Positions 11,382 to 26,558 of a stretch of DNA of 64,000 bases are shown piece by piece. The DNA is from Adineta ricciae (Eukaryota; Rotifera; Eurotatoria; Adinetida; Adinetidae). The notes beneath the pieces were generated by a model, which saw only the letters and a program-made list of their open reading frames with translations, searched no databases and was not told where the DNA came from. The position numbers and the translations under genes were made by a program. Numbering within the stretch: position 1 is the stretch's first letter; every line of letters starts with the position of its first letter. The stretch covers positions 372,001 to 436,000 of the forward strand of contig CAJNOJ010000053.1 of NCBI GenBank assembly GCA_905250025.1, read 5' to 3'.

Positions 11382-13618
11382 TTATTGTTTTCGATTTAAT
11401 CTTTGTTTATACATACATGCAAGTGTTTTACATGTTGCATATATAATCTCTCGTCGCGATGTTCCGCTCATCATTTCATGCCAATCCTCGGGATTCACAA
11501 ACGGCATTTGTGAATGAAGCACTTCGCCGACTGTCACCATATAGCCACTCCATTTCAATGGATAGTCAGCTGGTGTGCGATCACGTGCTTGATAGACATA
11601 TTCAATAGGCACGGGGATGGCTTGAGTAAATAGATGTAATTCGATAGAATTCAGAGGATCAGATAAAAGTACATAACCAAGATCAAAATACATATCAGGA
11701 ACAAGTTCAGCGATGAAATTCTCGATTGAAACAACGCATTGATCTGGACGAACAACATTTTGACGACGAAGATTCTCGATACGTTGTTGAGCGCCTGTAA
11801 TTAGAGACACATGTACTTTAGATTGTGAATAACAAAACGAGTTGAACAAACCTTTAAATCCAGCTTCGAAACCGATAGGTTGTGGAGCAACATTGGATTG
11901 AACACCCTACGAAGTTCGATATCAAAGAGAAAATGAATTTTATGGTGCTTACAATGCCTTGAGTGGTTGCTCGACCAAACACATGCGTAAATGCATCACG
12001 TACAGGAGTAAGTTTCACATCTTTTGCTGAAGTAACTACGATATGGACTTCATGTCCAGGCTCTTAATAAAGACGATATGACTTTTTTCTCCGATACTCT
12101 TGAAATGTTCACTTACGAATATATTGTTTCATTTGAGGATCAACCGTTGTGATCACTGTTTCAATTCCAGTCTACAATGACGGTGTTTTTTTATTTCGAT
12201 TTCAAGTCAAGTACAGAGCAGCTGAAATTCAACTATGCCAGCTTTGAAGAGAAGTTTACCTTGGCTTTCTCAACCACAGTAGCTAACATTTTGTTATTAC
12301 TAATCCAACCCCAGATACCAGCAGCATTAGCAGAAGATGAGTCTTGCTGCAGTTGATCATATCCTGCCGTTGGTTGAGGTGGATAATTAGACCATGGTGT
12401 TAAACTAGGTTCACCTGTAAAAGAATAAAGTCGAGCAACTATTTGACTCGAATTTGTAAACAAACCTGGTGGTTGATATGCCAGATTATATGTATTAGGG
12501 TCAGTTCTGAAGAAGAGGAAGAAAAACAACAATATTTATTGTGAGGTTGAAAAACGAGATTTACTTGCCCTGGATAAACATTAGGTATCGTTGAGTTAGC
12601 AGCAGGCGGTGGCGGTGGTGGAACAAACATTGTACTCGTTGGTACTGGCAAGGGATTCTGTTGTTGTTGCTGCTGTTGAAAACTGATTGGGGGAGGTAAT
12701 TGCTGTGGTTGAAGTGGAGCTTGAGACACTGGCATACTTGGATAGATTCGTTCAGTCAATGAAGCACGAGCACTAAAAGGATTAGTTGCTGCTGAAGAAA
12801 AAAACAAAAATACAAAGAGAAATCAATTGATCAAGAAAATATCAAGTTCGCTTACATGTGCCTATTGGTTGAGAGGGTGGTGGTGGTGGTAGTGGAGGAG
12901 GTACTGGATGATTTAGATCTTGCGGTGGAGGTGCAGATGGAGGGAATCCTGTATCCGGCTGATAGATTGGTATGTCCTGTGTCGGAGGTGGTATCGTCAT
13001 AGGTGGTGGAACGTTTGCCATTTCGGAACCTTGGACGGTTGGTAGTCTTGGTAGTGGAAATGGACTTGGTTGTATTAGTGGATTTGACTGATTTCCAATA
13101 GTTAGTTTTGGTTGAATCAATGATGTTGACAGTTGTGTATTCGCAGGGTTTAATGGTGTGAACGCTGATGTTGGTGGTTGAAACGCACTTGAAGCAAGTG
13201 GTGGACGAAGTGTCGGTTGAAGCAATGTCGATGATAATGGCGGAACAGATGCTGGTGATTGAAGCAGTGGATTCATCGTCGGTGTGGGAATAGCAGGTCC
13301 TTTCTGTTGAAATAACAAAGGCGAACCATTCGATGGTAATTGTGGCGAATTATTCAATGCAGGAAAAAGAGGTCTAAATGGTGTATTCGCCGATGTCACA
13401 AATGGTGCTTAACAATAACAGAAGAACTTAAGAGAGAAACTCATTCTGAGAACAATTGGCTTACCTTTTGTGACATCCGTATTCGCTGCATCGTGTAATT
13501 CGGATGTGACATGCTGTTGTTCAGCAAACATTCTCGATGGTAAATGAGATGAACTCTGATCTCCAACCACTTCACTCGTCAGATCATCGTTTGAATCGGT
13601 CAACGCAATATTTTCCAT
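11382..13618 (-). CDS. PRRC1: PRRC1, proline-rich coiled-coil protein 1
   Basis: Golgi/COPII-associated protein with a proline-rich N-terminus and a C-terminal NTPase-like (DUF84/inosine-triphosphatase-related) fold; linked to protein kinase A and ER-exit-site function in vertebrates. Start ATG at 13616-13618. The first exons (12540-13618) are rich in P, Q and S, with a glutamine run ISFQQQQQQQNPLP and a proline run VPPPLPPPPPSQP. The C-terminal domain begins near 12290 with GIWGWISNNKMLATVVEKAK, then TGIETVITTVDPQMKQYIR, GHEVHIVVTSAKDVKLTPVR, SNVAPQPIGFEAGFKGAQQR, VVSIENFIAELVPDMYFDLG, FTQAIPVPIEYV, KWSGYMVTVGEVL and MSGTSRREIIY. These match animal PRRC1 closely and in order. About eight exons with very short introns. 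Confidence 0.93.
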
Positions 13619-14996
13619 TTAGATTATGAATAAATCAAATTTGGTATCCACGTCAGCAGAATGATAGATTTTTTTTCTTTGACGAGCTACGCATGCAAAA
13701 TAAATATTCCTGTGACAGTCTGAATGGTAACATTCTGACAAATTACAGTTTTGAAATTGAAATCACAGATGGCGTTGACATATGTCGCTCTGTGTAGACT
13801 ACATGACACGCATTACTCTTGTTTCGCGGCTTCGAATTATTATCATTATTAGGTCAGATACAACAAAATATCCTCCTGTTCAAAGCAATAACTTATTATT
13901 ATCAGCTAATGGCTAACCGCTTCGCAGATTTTCCATACTAACAAATCAAAAAAAGAATTTCTAGCTTCACAATGTATTGATTTGTCATTGTTGCCAATCA
14001 ACATTTGCCATCTTCTATACAGATAATAAAAGAACTCATTTTTTTCGCACTCCTACGTTATCGGCTACGACGTCGCGAATAAGCATGAGTTCTTTTGCTC
14101 ATAAAAAGACTTCAACATTTGATGGAAGTCTTTGTCTCTGCTTTCTTTCATGATTCGAAAGACCAGAATAAAATTCACTCGAACATCTGTCAACGTATTA
14201 CTCGAAGAAGACGAGTTCATCCCAGATTTTCAGCTTATTTCATTATTATTTATACGTCAAAGTGTAGTGTAACCTAGATTGAAGAAATAAGAGCCCTAAC
14301 ATGTCGCGTTCAGTACGAAAACTATTAGATTTGTGCGTGTTTTGACGTGTCACACGCATATCTGGATGTCATTTTCATTCATCTATTAATCTGTAGACTT
14401 TTAATTAACGAGTCTTTCATTTATCTTCGAAGTCAAGGCAGATGCGCAGTTCAGGTGACACTAAAATGAAACAGACACTGCGAATAGCGATGCTTGAACG
14501 AGTTTGATGCCGGCTGATGCATTATTCTGAAAAAGCGACTACAATGAGAAAATATCGATAATAGTACGAGACATCATTATCACAGTTAATAACAGGATAT
14601 TTTCTTTTTTTCCTTGTCTCTCTTTTCTCTCTCTCTCTCTCTCTCCATCGAATAGTCATCTCCTGGAATAAATGAAAGGTAAGATAAGTAATTCAGCCCT
14701 TTGTCTCTATCCAATAGAATTGCCTTTGAAGGCGGTTATATTACAGCGAAACGCTTTTCTTCCTGTTTCTTTTTTTTCATTTGAACTGAAAAAAAGGAGC
14801 GTGAACTATTCTGAGAAACATTCGACAATCGTCAGTTCGGGTCGATCATCATAATAGTCAATGATTAACAACAGGAAAAGTAAGACTAGAGATCGGTCGG
14901 TAACATCAAGGTCATCGACGCTGTGATTTTGAAAAAAGAGAAAAGCGTCATTCAATTACTGCTCATTTGAAAGATTTTCTTATTTTAGATCCAACA
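13619..14996. other. Intergenic, divergent PRRC1 / GPCR
   Basis: 1.4 kb between divergent starts, probably holding both promoters. A (TC)n tract runs at about 14632-14645. An acceptor-like TATTTTAG lies just before the GPCR ATG at 14984-14990, so a non-coding first exon of the GPCR may be hidden here. No protein-coding frame is convincing. Confidence 0.5.
14632..14645 (+). repeat. (TC)n microsatellite
   Basis: Uninterrupted TC dinucleotide run inside a longer pyrimidine-rich stretch (about 14600-14645), upstream of the GPCR gene. Confidence 0.8.
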
Positions 14997-16996
14997 ATGT
15001 CAAAAGGAACATTTTCCAATCAAACCGATTACCCTCACAAACCGAAGTCATTCTGGTCAGCGGCCTTTGAAACACAGACTTCGTTTATCTTCTCCTGTGT
15101 ATTATTTTTTATCTATGCAATTATCTTTCTCATCGGTCTTATCGCAAATATCTTCGTGATCGTTATGATTATAAAACGTCGACGAATGCGAACATTAACA
15201 AACCGATTTTTGCTCAATCTGGCCATCTCAGATTTACTTGCCACGTTGATCTGTTTGCCGCCCACATCGTATCATTACTATGATAAACGATGGATTTTCG
15301 GCGAATTTCTCTGTCGGTTCGTTCCGTTTATGCAAGGTAAAGATTGTTGTTTTCTAATTCTGAACCATTCATTGGCAATCAACTAATATTCACGAGAAAA
15401 TTAATTCAATTTCGTCTATAGATACAGTGAACGTGCTTGTCATGTTCCTGTTATTAGTGAATGGAGAAGAAAATACACAATTAACTTTCGTCATAGGCAG
15501 CTGTAAACTAATTATTATGTTTTTGACAGGAATTCCCAGAAGAATGCTCTGAATCTTATTGATCATTTTCGTTTCCTATATTTCGTCTGCAAATTTACTC
15601 GAATCATTATTGTAGGTACATCAGTCGCTGTATCCATCTTTACTTTAATGGCAGGTAAGCGGTCCTGGATCTTCAATTTCAAAAAAAATGTCAAGTCATC
15701 GTCTTTTTTAGTCAGTATCGATCGATTTATTGCCATACACAAGCCTATACATTCGAAATTGTTATGCACACCAAGTCGAGTGTTGTTTACAATAATCATG
15801 ACATGGATTGTTTGTAAGTTTTATCTGCAATGATCTTTTCTTTAACTATTCATGTCCGTTTAGCATTTGTTCTGATGATTCCATTGAGTCTACATCATCG
15901 TATTGTCGACCCGTTTGACATAACCTTAACAGCATGTGCAGAAGAATGGCATCGAAATATGAATGCACGATTAGTCTATGATTTTATCTTACTTCTCGTT
16001 CTTTTCATATTACCATTAACATTAATGACGTATTGTTACATTCGAATCAGCTTTGCACTTTGGTTCATTGATTCCAATGTTCGCTCATCAATATCCTCGT
16101 CGATTCTCAATGCTGCACGATTTTCTACTATATCAGAAGACATGTTCAATGATACACGTGCCAATTCATTACAAAAATCTCGACCTATCTACATGCGTTA
16201 CCATCGAAATACTGATTTTCAGCGTAGTCGAGTAAATCTCGATGATTATCGTGCACTGCTAGTCTCTAATCGACAGCGACGAGGTACTCTACTGCAAGAA
16301 CAACAAAACTATCGCCGACTATCAGCTGGACCGATGGTCTTACGACGGTTCAGCGAAAATGATTATACATTGAATCTGAATGCTCACACCCCGGTGAATA
16401 CCCAAGGACGTGCAATACCTATTCGTCAACGACATTCAGTCACTCAATATACCAGTGGTGCTCTTCGTTCGAGTGTATCATCAATTCCATGTCAAAATCG
16501 TTTGTTGAATCTCACCAATCCTCAACGTCGATCGATCATTGATTTTGAACATGCCAGTCGATTTTTACACAGTCGGCGTCGAGTTGTCAAGTTACTCATC
16601 ACTTTAGGTAATCACACTCAAATATTCACTTCATTGTAACTTCACTTTTTTTTTCTTCTAGTCATTGTTTTCTTCATCACACGACTTCCGATACATATTC
16701 TATCGATTTACATCGATGCAACATCCAATACGTATTTACTTGAAAACACATATATCAATAGTACAGCAGTGGATCCCGAATCGCTCTATTCAGCGTATAC
16801 GACAAATACAAACAACAAAATGTTCCTTGTTCTTTATGTGAATCCAGTTTTTCAATTATTGTCCTTGGCAAATTCAGCAATTAATCCCATATGCTATTGC
16901 ATAATGAGTCATGCGGTCAAACAGATCGTAACATTATTTCAGCAGAAAATCCGACGGAGTCAAAAGAAAGCATCGTCACTAACATTGGTGCAATGA
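14997..16996 (+). CDS. Rhodopsin-class G-protein-coupled receptor, peptide-receptor-like
   Basis: Seven-transmembrane receptor; ligand unknown but overall closest by eye to neuropeptide receptors. Exons 14997-15336, 15616-15654, 15712-15813, 15864-16607 and 16662-16996 sum to 519 codons with every phase matching. N-terminus has N-Q-T as a glycosylation site. TM1 IYAIIFLIGLIANIFVIVMI (G-N motif as A-N), TM2 NLAISDLLATLICLP (conserved LxxxD), ECL1 tryptophan and TM3 cysteine in WIFGEFLCR, TM3 end SIDRFIAIHKP (DRF instead of DRY), ECL2 cysteine in TACAEEW, TM5 LPLTLMTYCYIRI, TM6 VFFITRLPIHILS, TM7 LANSAINPICYCIMS (NPxxY-like). Intracellular loop 3 is long, about 180 residues, rich in Arg and Ser. 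The CWxP motif of TM6 reads T-R-L-P. AATAAA at 17079-17084. Confidence 0.92.
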
Positions 16997-17078
16997 TCGC
17001 ACTGAAATGACTTCATTTTTCTTCATATAATCAATTATTCTTATACATCCGAGTGTAATCTCTTTGTCATTCTTCCTC

Positions 17079-17084
17079 AATAAA
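17079..17084 (+). promoter_or_regulatory. Poly(A) signal AATAAA of the GPCR gene
   Basis: Canonical hexamer 82 bases beyond the GPCR stop. The 277-base gap to the convergent TSPO gene shows nothing else. Confidence 0.55.
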
Positions 17085-17273
17085 CAAGTTTAACGTCAGA
17101 AAGCGAACGTTTTTCTTTTTTTAACCGACATTGATTCGGTTATTTCCTGATGATCTCATATAAAATATCAAATTATATTTCTAATGAGGGATTCTGATAG
17201 TAAGAATACCTATTTTGCTTGATTTTAGCACAAAACTATCTAGAGAATAGATTTTGAACGCGATAGAGGTGAA

Positions 17274-17874
17274 TTAGTCCGTTCTCTTGTTTTTGTTTCG
17301 CTGCCAAATGGAATAAGTCAGTGTCGTTGCCAGAGAAACCCAACCGAAATAAGGTATCATAAGATAAGCGGCTGTACGATTGATTGGATAGAATGCATTG
17401 ATGCACAAACCAATGTTAGCTAAGAGTAAGAGAATTTCACCGAATGCCTACGACAAAAAAAAGCAAAATGAAGTCGTAATTTCCTGATTTTGAGGAATTA
17501 GTTTGTCATTTACCAATCCTAGCTTATGATAATGGAAGAAAATGGGTGTCCAAAGCCAGTTTAATGCAAGTTGTGAACCGTAAAGAACAAGAGCACGATC
17601 ACGAGTTTCGCCAAAACCATCGCGATATATTAGATACGATGCATAACCCATCATGGTATATAAACTCGTCCACACAGGTCCAAATGCCCAGTTCGGTGGT
17701 CTCCATGATGGTCGATCCAATGTTTCATACCTTGAACAAGCAAATACATCTAAGACGTTGACTTATTTTCAATACAGACCATTGCTTGACGTTCTTTCGT
17801 GTGATTAACCCGCCGATGATGCCGCCGACATGCGGTAGTATTGTTAATCCCAATGCTTCCTTCGAAAAACTCAT
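17274..17874 (-). CDS. TSPO: TSPO/MBR translocator protein, copy 1
   Basis: Five-helix outer-mitochondrial-membrane protein that binds cholesterol and porphyrins. Exons 17780-17874, 17514-17730 and 17274-17447 give 161 residues, near the family's 169, with phases 2 and 0 agreeing. Family hallmarks: P-H-V-G-G-I-I-G-G at the start of helix 1, the loop PSWRPPNWAFGPVWTSLYTM, GYASYLIYRDG, SQLALNWLWTPIFF and the C-terminal FGWVSLATTLTYSIWQRNK. The first donor is GTCTGT, a weak form, so that border could move by a codon. The second TSPO gene lies 84 bases upstream on the same strand, pointing to tandem duplication. Copy-specific function is unknown. Confidence 0.93.
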
Positions 17875-17958
17875 GTGTTAGACACAATATCTACAAGCAT
17901 GATTAGATCTGTTATAACAAAACAACATATAAAATAGTTGAAAAAATCAACGCAAAAA

Positions 17959-18640
17959 CTATTGCTGATATGGATCACCGGTTGGTCGAGGACGTCGCGG
18001 TGGTGGCTGAGCATAGGGTGAGTTCAATTGCCATATGGCAATGGTCAATGCCGATGCTGAAATGAATAACAGTTATATACGAGAGTTGTACATGCAAACA
18101 TTTTTACCATATCCAACCCAGATGAGATAAGGAACCATCAGCATTCCCGCATAGGAATTAATATGCCAAAATTGTAGAACGCAAATGAAAATATTAATGA
18201 ATAGTACGAGAATGATGACTATGGCCTAAAAATAAGACCTTTACTTCGAGATAGCCATGTGATTACTCGAACTCACGGCTCCCAATTGATGAAAAACGAA
18301 AAACACCGGTGTCCACGACCAATTCAATATTAATTGAATGAAATAGAATGTTAACGCCAGTGTTCTTACTGATCCTTGGCCGTCGCGTGCGACTAAATAC
18401 GAAGCAATGCCCATAAAAAGATACAAAATCGTCCATGCCGGTCCAAAAACTGCATTTGGCGGTCGCCACGACGGTTTCAACAATTTCTGTCCGAGATCAT
18501 GAATATTTATCTGTTTTTCTATTTGTCATCAATATATTTACCTCATACCACGTTTTTATTTGCGTGACAGTTGCAAGACCGCCCAAAATGCCACCAATCT
18601 GTGGTACTACTACCCAACCGATCAATGAAGACCAGCTCAT
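17959..18640 (-). CDS. TSPO: TSPO/MBR translocator protein, copy 2
   Basis: Exons 18542-18640, 18277-18486, 18108-18225 and 17959-18056 sum to 174 codons plus stop with consistent phases (0, 0, 1). Hallmarks are VPQIGGILGGL in helix 1, KPSWRPPNAVFGPAWTILYL, GIASYLVARDG, IQLILNWSWTPVFF and PYLIWVGYASALTIAIWQLN. After the last helix there is a Pro/Arg-rich tail (YAQPPPRRPRPTGDPYQQ) absent from copy 1. Compared with copy 1 it has one extra intron in the last third, and the encoded sequence differs at many positions, so the duplication is not recent. Both copies keep the W-x-P-P loop and helix 3 N-W-x-W-x-P core expected for ligand binding. Confidence 0.93.
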
Positions 18641-19249
18641 ATCGCTTGAAGACTATCTAAAGATAAGATTCAGTACGCCTTTATATTTTTCTGGAAATAT
18701 CAATAGATCGAACTGGGCCGAGCTACTTTCGCGTGAAAGTTCACGTCATCGTGATCATGTTTGTTCTTTCGTCTGTCGGAATATACATAAGCGGAAAAGA
18801 TAACGACAACAGAAAAAAAACGCAAAAGAAAATGGTGATGGACAGCAATTAACAAAAGTTGTTATATAACTGTAAAGAAGGTAGAAGATAACATATAGAC
18901 TCACTGGCATATAAACGTTGAGAGTAAATATGTAAGTGATACACGAAAAGAGAACAAAGGAAAAACGAAATCAGGTAAAGAAAATAGATAACTGAAACTA
19001 TTCGAATAGGAATGAATGTATATACACATGCATACTTCTTCGATATTTCTCTATGTTGTTCACTGTATATAAACACGAAAGAAAAGTTTGTACATGCTGT
19101 CTTGATTTTCGTCTCTTTTTTTTTGCACATACGATCTAGTGAAATAGAAGCGGAACAGAATATCGGAAAGAAAGAAAGAAAGACTTGCAACTATAGTATA
19201 GGCCTGTATATGTAAATATTGAGAGTGAAATAAAAAGAATGTGTTCATG
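18641..19249. other. Intergenic between TSPO copy 2 and the NEDD4-like gene
   Basis: About 610 bases with the TSPO copy 2 promoter and the 3' UTR of the ligase gene. Purine-rich (AGAAA-type words) on the plus strand from 18780 to 19190. Short frames on both strands look like composition artefacts. Confidence 0.5.
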
Positions 19250-22914
<3,665 letters not shown>

Positions 22915-23357
22915 CGAGATACGAAATGAAATGCGCACTTGACTGAATAATAAGCTAGAAAAGGAGAATGTGATCGTCTATCATTCGATTGTCATCATTA
23001 GTCATCTTCGAGAAAAAAAGTCGTAAATAAAAGAAAGCGGAAAGAAAAAGAAGAGGAAAAAGCTAATATCAACACGTACATTAACGACACCAATAAGAAG
23101 GAAAATTGGTCGACATAAACAGGTACCGGTAACTGTTGTCGACATTCAAATGAACGACGACGTCTAACAGACACTGTCAGAATTGAAGTTTTTTTTTCTT
23201 CTTTTCCTTTATTTTTTATACCAAAATTTCTCTTTCCACCAATCGGAAAAAAGATACAGTTATAGTTGTCGCAAGCTAACAGATGTACAAATGTGTGAAC
23301 AAGATCGATGAATGAACACACGTGAAAAGGTAGCTTGCAGCAACATTGTGTGCATGT
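22915..23357. other. Intergenic, NEDD4-like 5' flank / PLB-like 3' flank
   Basis: About 440 bases; purine-rich near 23020-23060. No coding frame or RNA gene seen. Confidence 0.5.
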
Positions 23358-25212
23358 TTATTCAAATGAGACACGTATGCCATGTGTTTTCGTCGTTTTG
23401 TCATCATCAAAATAAGTTGGAAGTATTTCACTTTTATTCCAGACATTGCCATCGTCATCATCTTCATCTTCAATTCGTTGTGTGTTCTGAATACCGGAAA
23501 AATTATGTCGGCCAGATGGGAACTTAAACGATCGATTCTTTCTTCTTTGACTCACTATCCATACGAGAATAACAATTATACCGATTAGAATGATCACAAT
23601 AAGCAAGATTCTCGATTTGCGCATCGGCAGTTTGGATATCGGCTTTAGCTCTTCTTGAAAAGATTCGCTAGTATCATTTAGCTCAAAAGTACTACTCATT
23701 ATTGTTGATGTGCGTGCTTTCGTACTGGTACTTGCATTTCTGCTCTGTGCGATGGTTGTACGCTTGTATTCATGTAAAGCTTCGGCAGAATTCTTCGATG
23801 TGAATATGTATGGATATTCTTTTGTTGGACATTTCAGCGAATTACCCATCGACCATGCTGAGTGTTTACCGCCAACAGGCTCTAACATATTATTCCATAA
23901 GGAGAGTGCTGCTTGAGAATGACCTTTGCCTAAAACAGGTTTGACTAGATTCGTGTGTACCATGTGTGAATAATGTGCACTCACCGCTAAAGTGAAAACA
24001 ATCGGATGCAAAATAACTAAGGTCAATACCATGATCATTTCTATGTCGTTGATAGATTGTTTTCATAAACGGTTGAATAACGACAGTGAAATCATCACGG
24101 TCATCATATCGTTTACTAGCGATCAACTTGTGAAGTAAAGCATAGTACTGTTCAACATGATCGTCTAGTACATGAGCCTGTTCTGCTGTTGGAGAAGCTG
24201 CGCATGGACACAATCGTTTTAAAAGTGACTCACATACTTGTCCATGTGCAGTATGCTGTTGAAAAATACGAACATCAAGTGGAGGAACGAGATTAACAAA
24301 TGTACGTGGTATTTGAGCTTGATATAAGATATCCAATCCCTCACGAATGTTCCTTATGTATTGTTCTGGTGTGTATCTACTACCATTGACATCATCGCAA
24401 AAACTACATAGATCATTAACCTAGAATATTTGCAGTCAGCAACGCAATGATTCGAAGTGAACTTACCCCGATAAGAACTGTAATAAGCTTCCAATCATCC
24501 TTCCAATTGCATAATTGTTCAGTTTTTATTCGATCAATGAGATATTCTGCCTGGTATGATAAATGCATAGAATAATCTCCTGAATTAGCTTAAAGAGCAG
24601 AAAAAATACAATTAATTTCTTATATTAATATTCGATGCTCACCAACATTGAGTCCACTATCCGTTGAATTACCATCATTGGAAAACATCGCTGAAACTGT
24701 CGTCGAAAAGCCTTGTAAAGCAGGAGTGTATTCTCGTAGTATATTCGGCAAGGATATAAATTTTGAGAAAGTATAATCTCCTCCAATAGACCAGGACATG
24801 CCTGAAAAAAGCAGCGTCGATAGACAAAGGAATACTTCCTATCGAACATTTTACCTCGACTTTCGAATAATAAACCCGTCGGCGTAATTGCTTGAGTGGC
24901 TAGACCAGTCGTTAAACCATCACCCAAGGCCCCAATGCATTTGAAATCACCCGGTTGAAGTTTGTGGACTGATGTAGGAATATTAGAGTTAGTCTTCGAA
25001 TAGTTCCTCGGGCAACGAAATCGACCGTGTTGATTGCCATAAATATAAGCTTCGCGAGAGAAGAGCTTCAATGACCAATCTGCGTAATTATCGAGAAAGG
25101 TTTCATCGGAACTGAGATGGTTAATAAATAGAGTGTAGTTATCGAAATCAAGTGCAGAATATTTGTGAATTAGTACGCTGAATATTGAGAAAATCGTAAG
25201 AAAATGTTTCAT
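23358..25212 (-). CDS. Membrane-anchored phospholipase B1-like protein, GDSL serine replaced by Gly
   Basis: SGNH/GDSL-family protein related to phospholipase B1. Start at MKHFLTIFSIFSVLIHKYSA, a good signal peptide. The fold blocks are in order: block I GALGDGLTTG (24908-24950), NILREYTPALQGFS, DWKLITVLIGVNDLCSFCDD (block III, GxND-type), and block V DCFHFSGKGHSQAALSLWNN with the catalytic Asp and His. After the hydrolase domain there is a membrane segment ILLIVIILIGIIVILVWIVS (23540-23610) and a charged cytoplasmic tail with EDEDDDD. So it is a single-repeat, type I membrane version; mammalian PLB1 carries four repeats. In block I the nucleophilic Ser is Gly (codon GGT), which predicts a catalytically dead protein unless this is a sequence error. 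About six exons with short introns. Confidence 0.88.
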
Positions 25213-26155
25213 CTTCGTCGACGTTGAAAAAACTCTCACTGCTTGATAATAATGCGTATGCAGACAGAGATAGTGGACTATCGTTGTAGATAAGACGACA
25301 TTGATAACAACAATTGCAATGACTCATCATAAATTACGTTTTTATTTTTAACCAAGACGGGGAGTTGTTCATTCATTCTGTATTAGGATTTTGTTAAACG
25401 AGATTTTTCCATTCTATGAGTTAATCAATGAAAAGGCGGATTATCCTGGATAGATACGTGTTTTCGTCTCTCTTGGATTTGATAAATCAGAAAAGTCTTT
25501 TAATTTGAGATTTTATCTGATTGAATACGCAGCATGATTGTCAAATAAATTTTCTGCTTCTATTGTCTTTTGGACATGGTATAAATGTGTGCTCTAATAA
25601 CATTCTTCTTTGGTCGTTTTTTTCGTGAATACGACACAAACTCCTTAATACTAGTATTCGTCAACTGCCAGTGCTTTCAAATAGAAGTTAGCGACTCTTT
25701 TGTTTTACAATTCCGAACTCTAATCGGTGTCGTCTAATGTAAACAGTAAGACTTATTTGTTAAACTATCGGCCATCAATTCCCTACGACACATTCATTTA
25801 CAAGACATTAGATCAAATAGGTCAGCGAGGTCGTATGTTGCATGCTTTGCATTGATCAAATTACTCTACCAAAGCGTACTTTAATTTCATAATTTGTACA
25901 CAATATGATTCATTTTCATTCATCTCTTTCTCTCCATTCTGTCGTTAAATTTTTTCAAATATCGTTCTCAAATTACAATACGTCACTGAAATTTTCACTC
26001 AACTAAATGCCATGGTATTCTATCATGAGTCATGAACGTCTGGCTGGGAGCTATAAGAAAGTTTTTTTCTCTATTCTGTTTCGAGTGTGTTTTTCTTCAT
26101 CGAAGGTATACGATAATCGACACATTTGGTGAAGAAACTCGTCGAGGACACACAC
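25213..26155. other. Intergenic, divergent PLB-like / EF-hand genes
   Basis: About 940 bases, AT-rich, probably holding both promoters. A TATAAG-like element at about 26051-26056 lies 100 bases before the EF-hand ATG and may serve as its TATA box. No coding frame seen. Confidence 0.45.
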
Positions 26156-26461
26156 ATGCCGTCCGAACAAGAAGCAGCGAATGCATTACCATCAGAATTT
26201 GATGTTGCTGGTTTAAGAAAAGCATTCAGTAATCCCGTTGAAGCCTTCCATGCGTTAGATCAAAATGGCGACGGACGTGTGACGAAAGAAGATTTACAGC
26301 TGCTACTAGAACGTTTCGGTGTGAAAGGTGTAGCTGCAAAATTGCTAGCGAAAGTTATTTTTAAAAAACTCGATGCTGATAAGAGTGGCACATTAGAACC
26401 AAGTGACCTTACTCATGCCGAAGGAATTCTGACAAGTCTGTTGAAGATGAAAAAACAATGA
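26156..26461 (+). CDS. Small two-EF-hand calcium-binding protein
   Basis: Single-exon gene of 101 residues. Start is the first ATG (MPSEQEAANA). Two canonical 12-residue loops are visible: DQNGDGRVTKED (residues about 41-52) and DADKSGTLEPSD (about 76-87). Both have Asp at positions 1, 3 or Asn, and 5, and both end in Asp rather than the usual Glu at position 12, which can shift affinity between calcium and magnesium. The spacing of the two loops, 23 residues apart, is normal for a paired EF-hand. No signal peptide. It could be a sarcoplasmic or cytosolic calcium buffer or a sensor; I do not assign an orthologue. Lack of introns is unusual for this window. AATAAA at 26545-26550. Confidence 0.88.
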   Translation: MPSEQEAANALPSEFDVAGLRKAFSNPVEAFHALDQNGDGRVTKEDLQLLLERFGVKGVAAKLLAKVIFKKLDADKSGTLEPSDLTHAEGILTSLLKMKKQ

Positions 26462-26534
26462 AGCAATGCGTGAGGAAACCTATGCGGATGGTGAGAAGGA
26501 CATTTGAATTTCTATTGATAAAATATCTAAAATT

Positions 26535-26550
26535 TTTATTGAAAAATAAA
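26535..26550. promoter_or_regulatory. Paired convergent poly(A) signals
   Basis: Plus-strand AATAAA at 26545-26550 serves the EF-hand gene (stop 26461). A minus-strand AATAAA (TTTATT on plus) at 26535-26540 lies 19 bases past the RASGRF stop at 26559. The two mRNAs should overlap tail-to-tail. Confidence 0.55.
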
Positions 26551-26558
26551 ACAATTCG

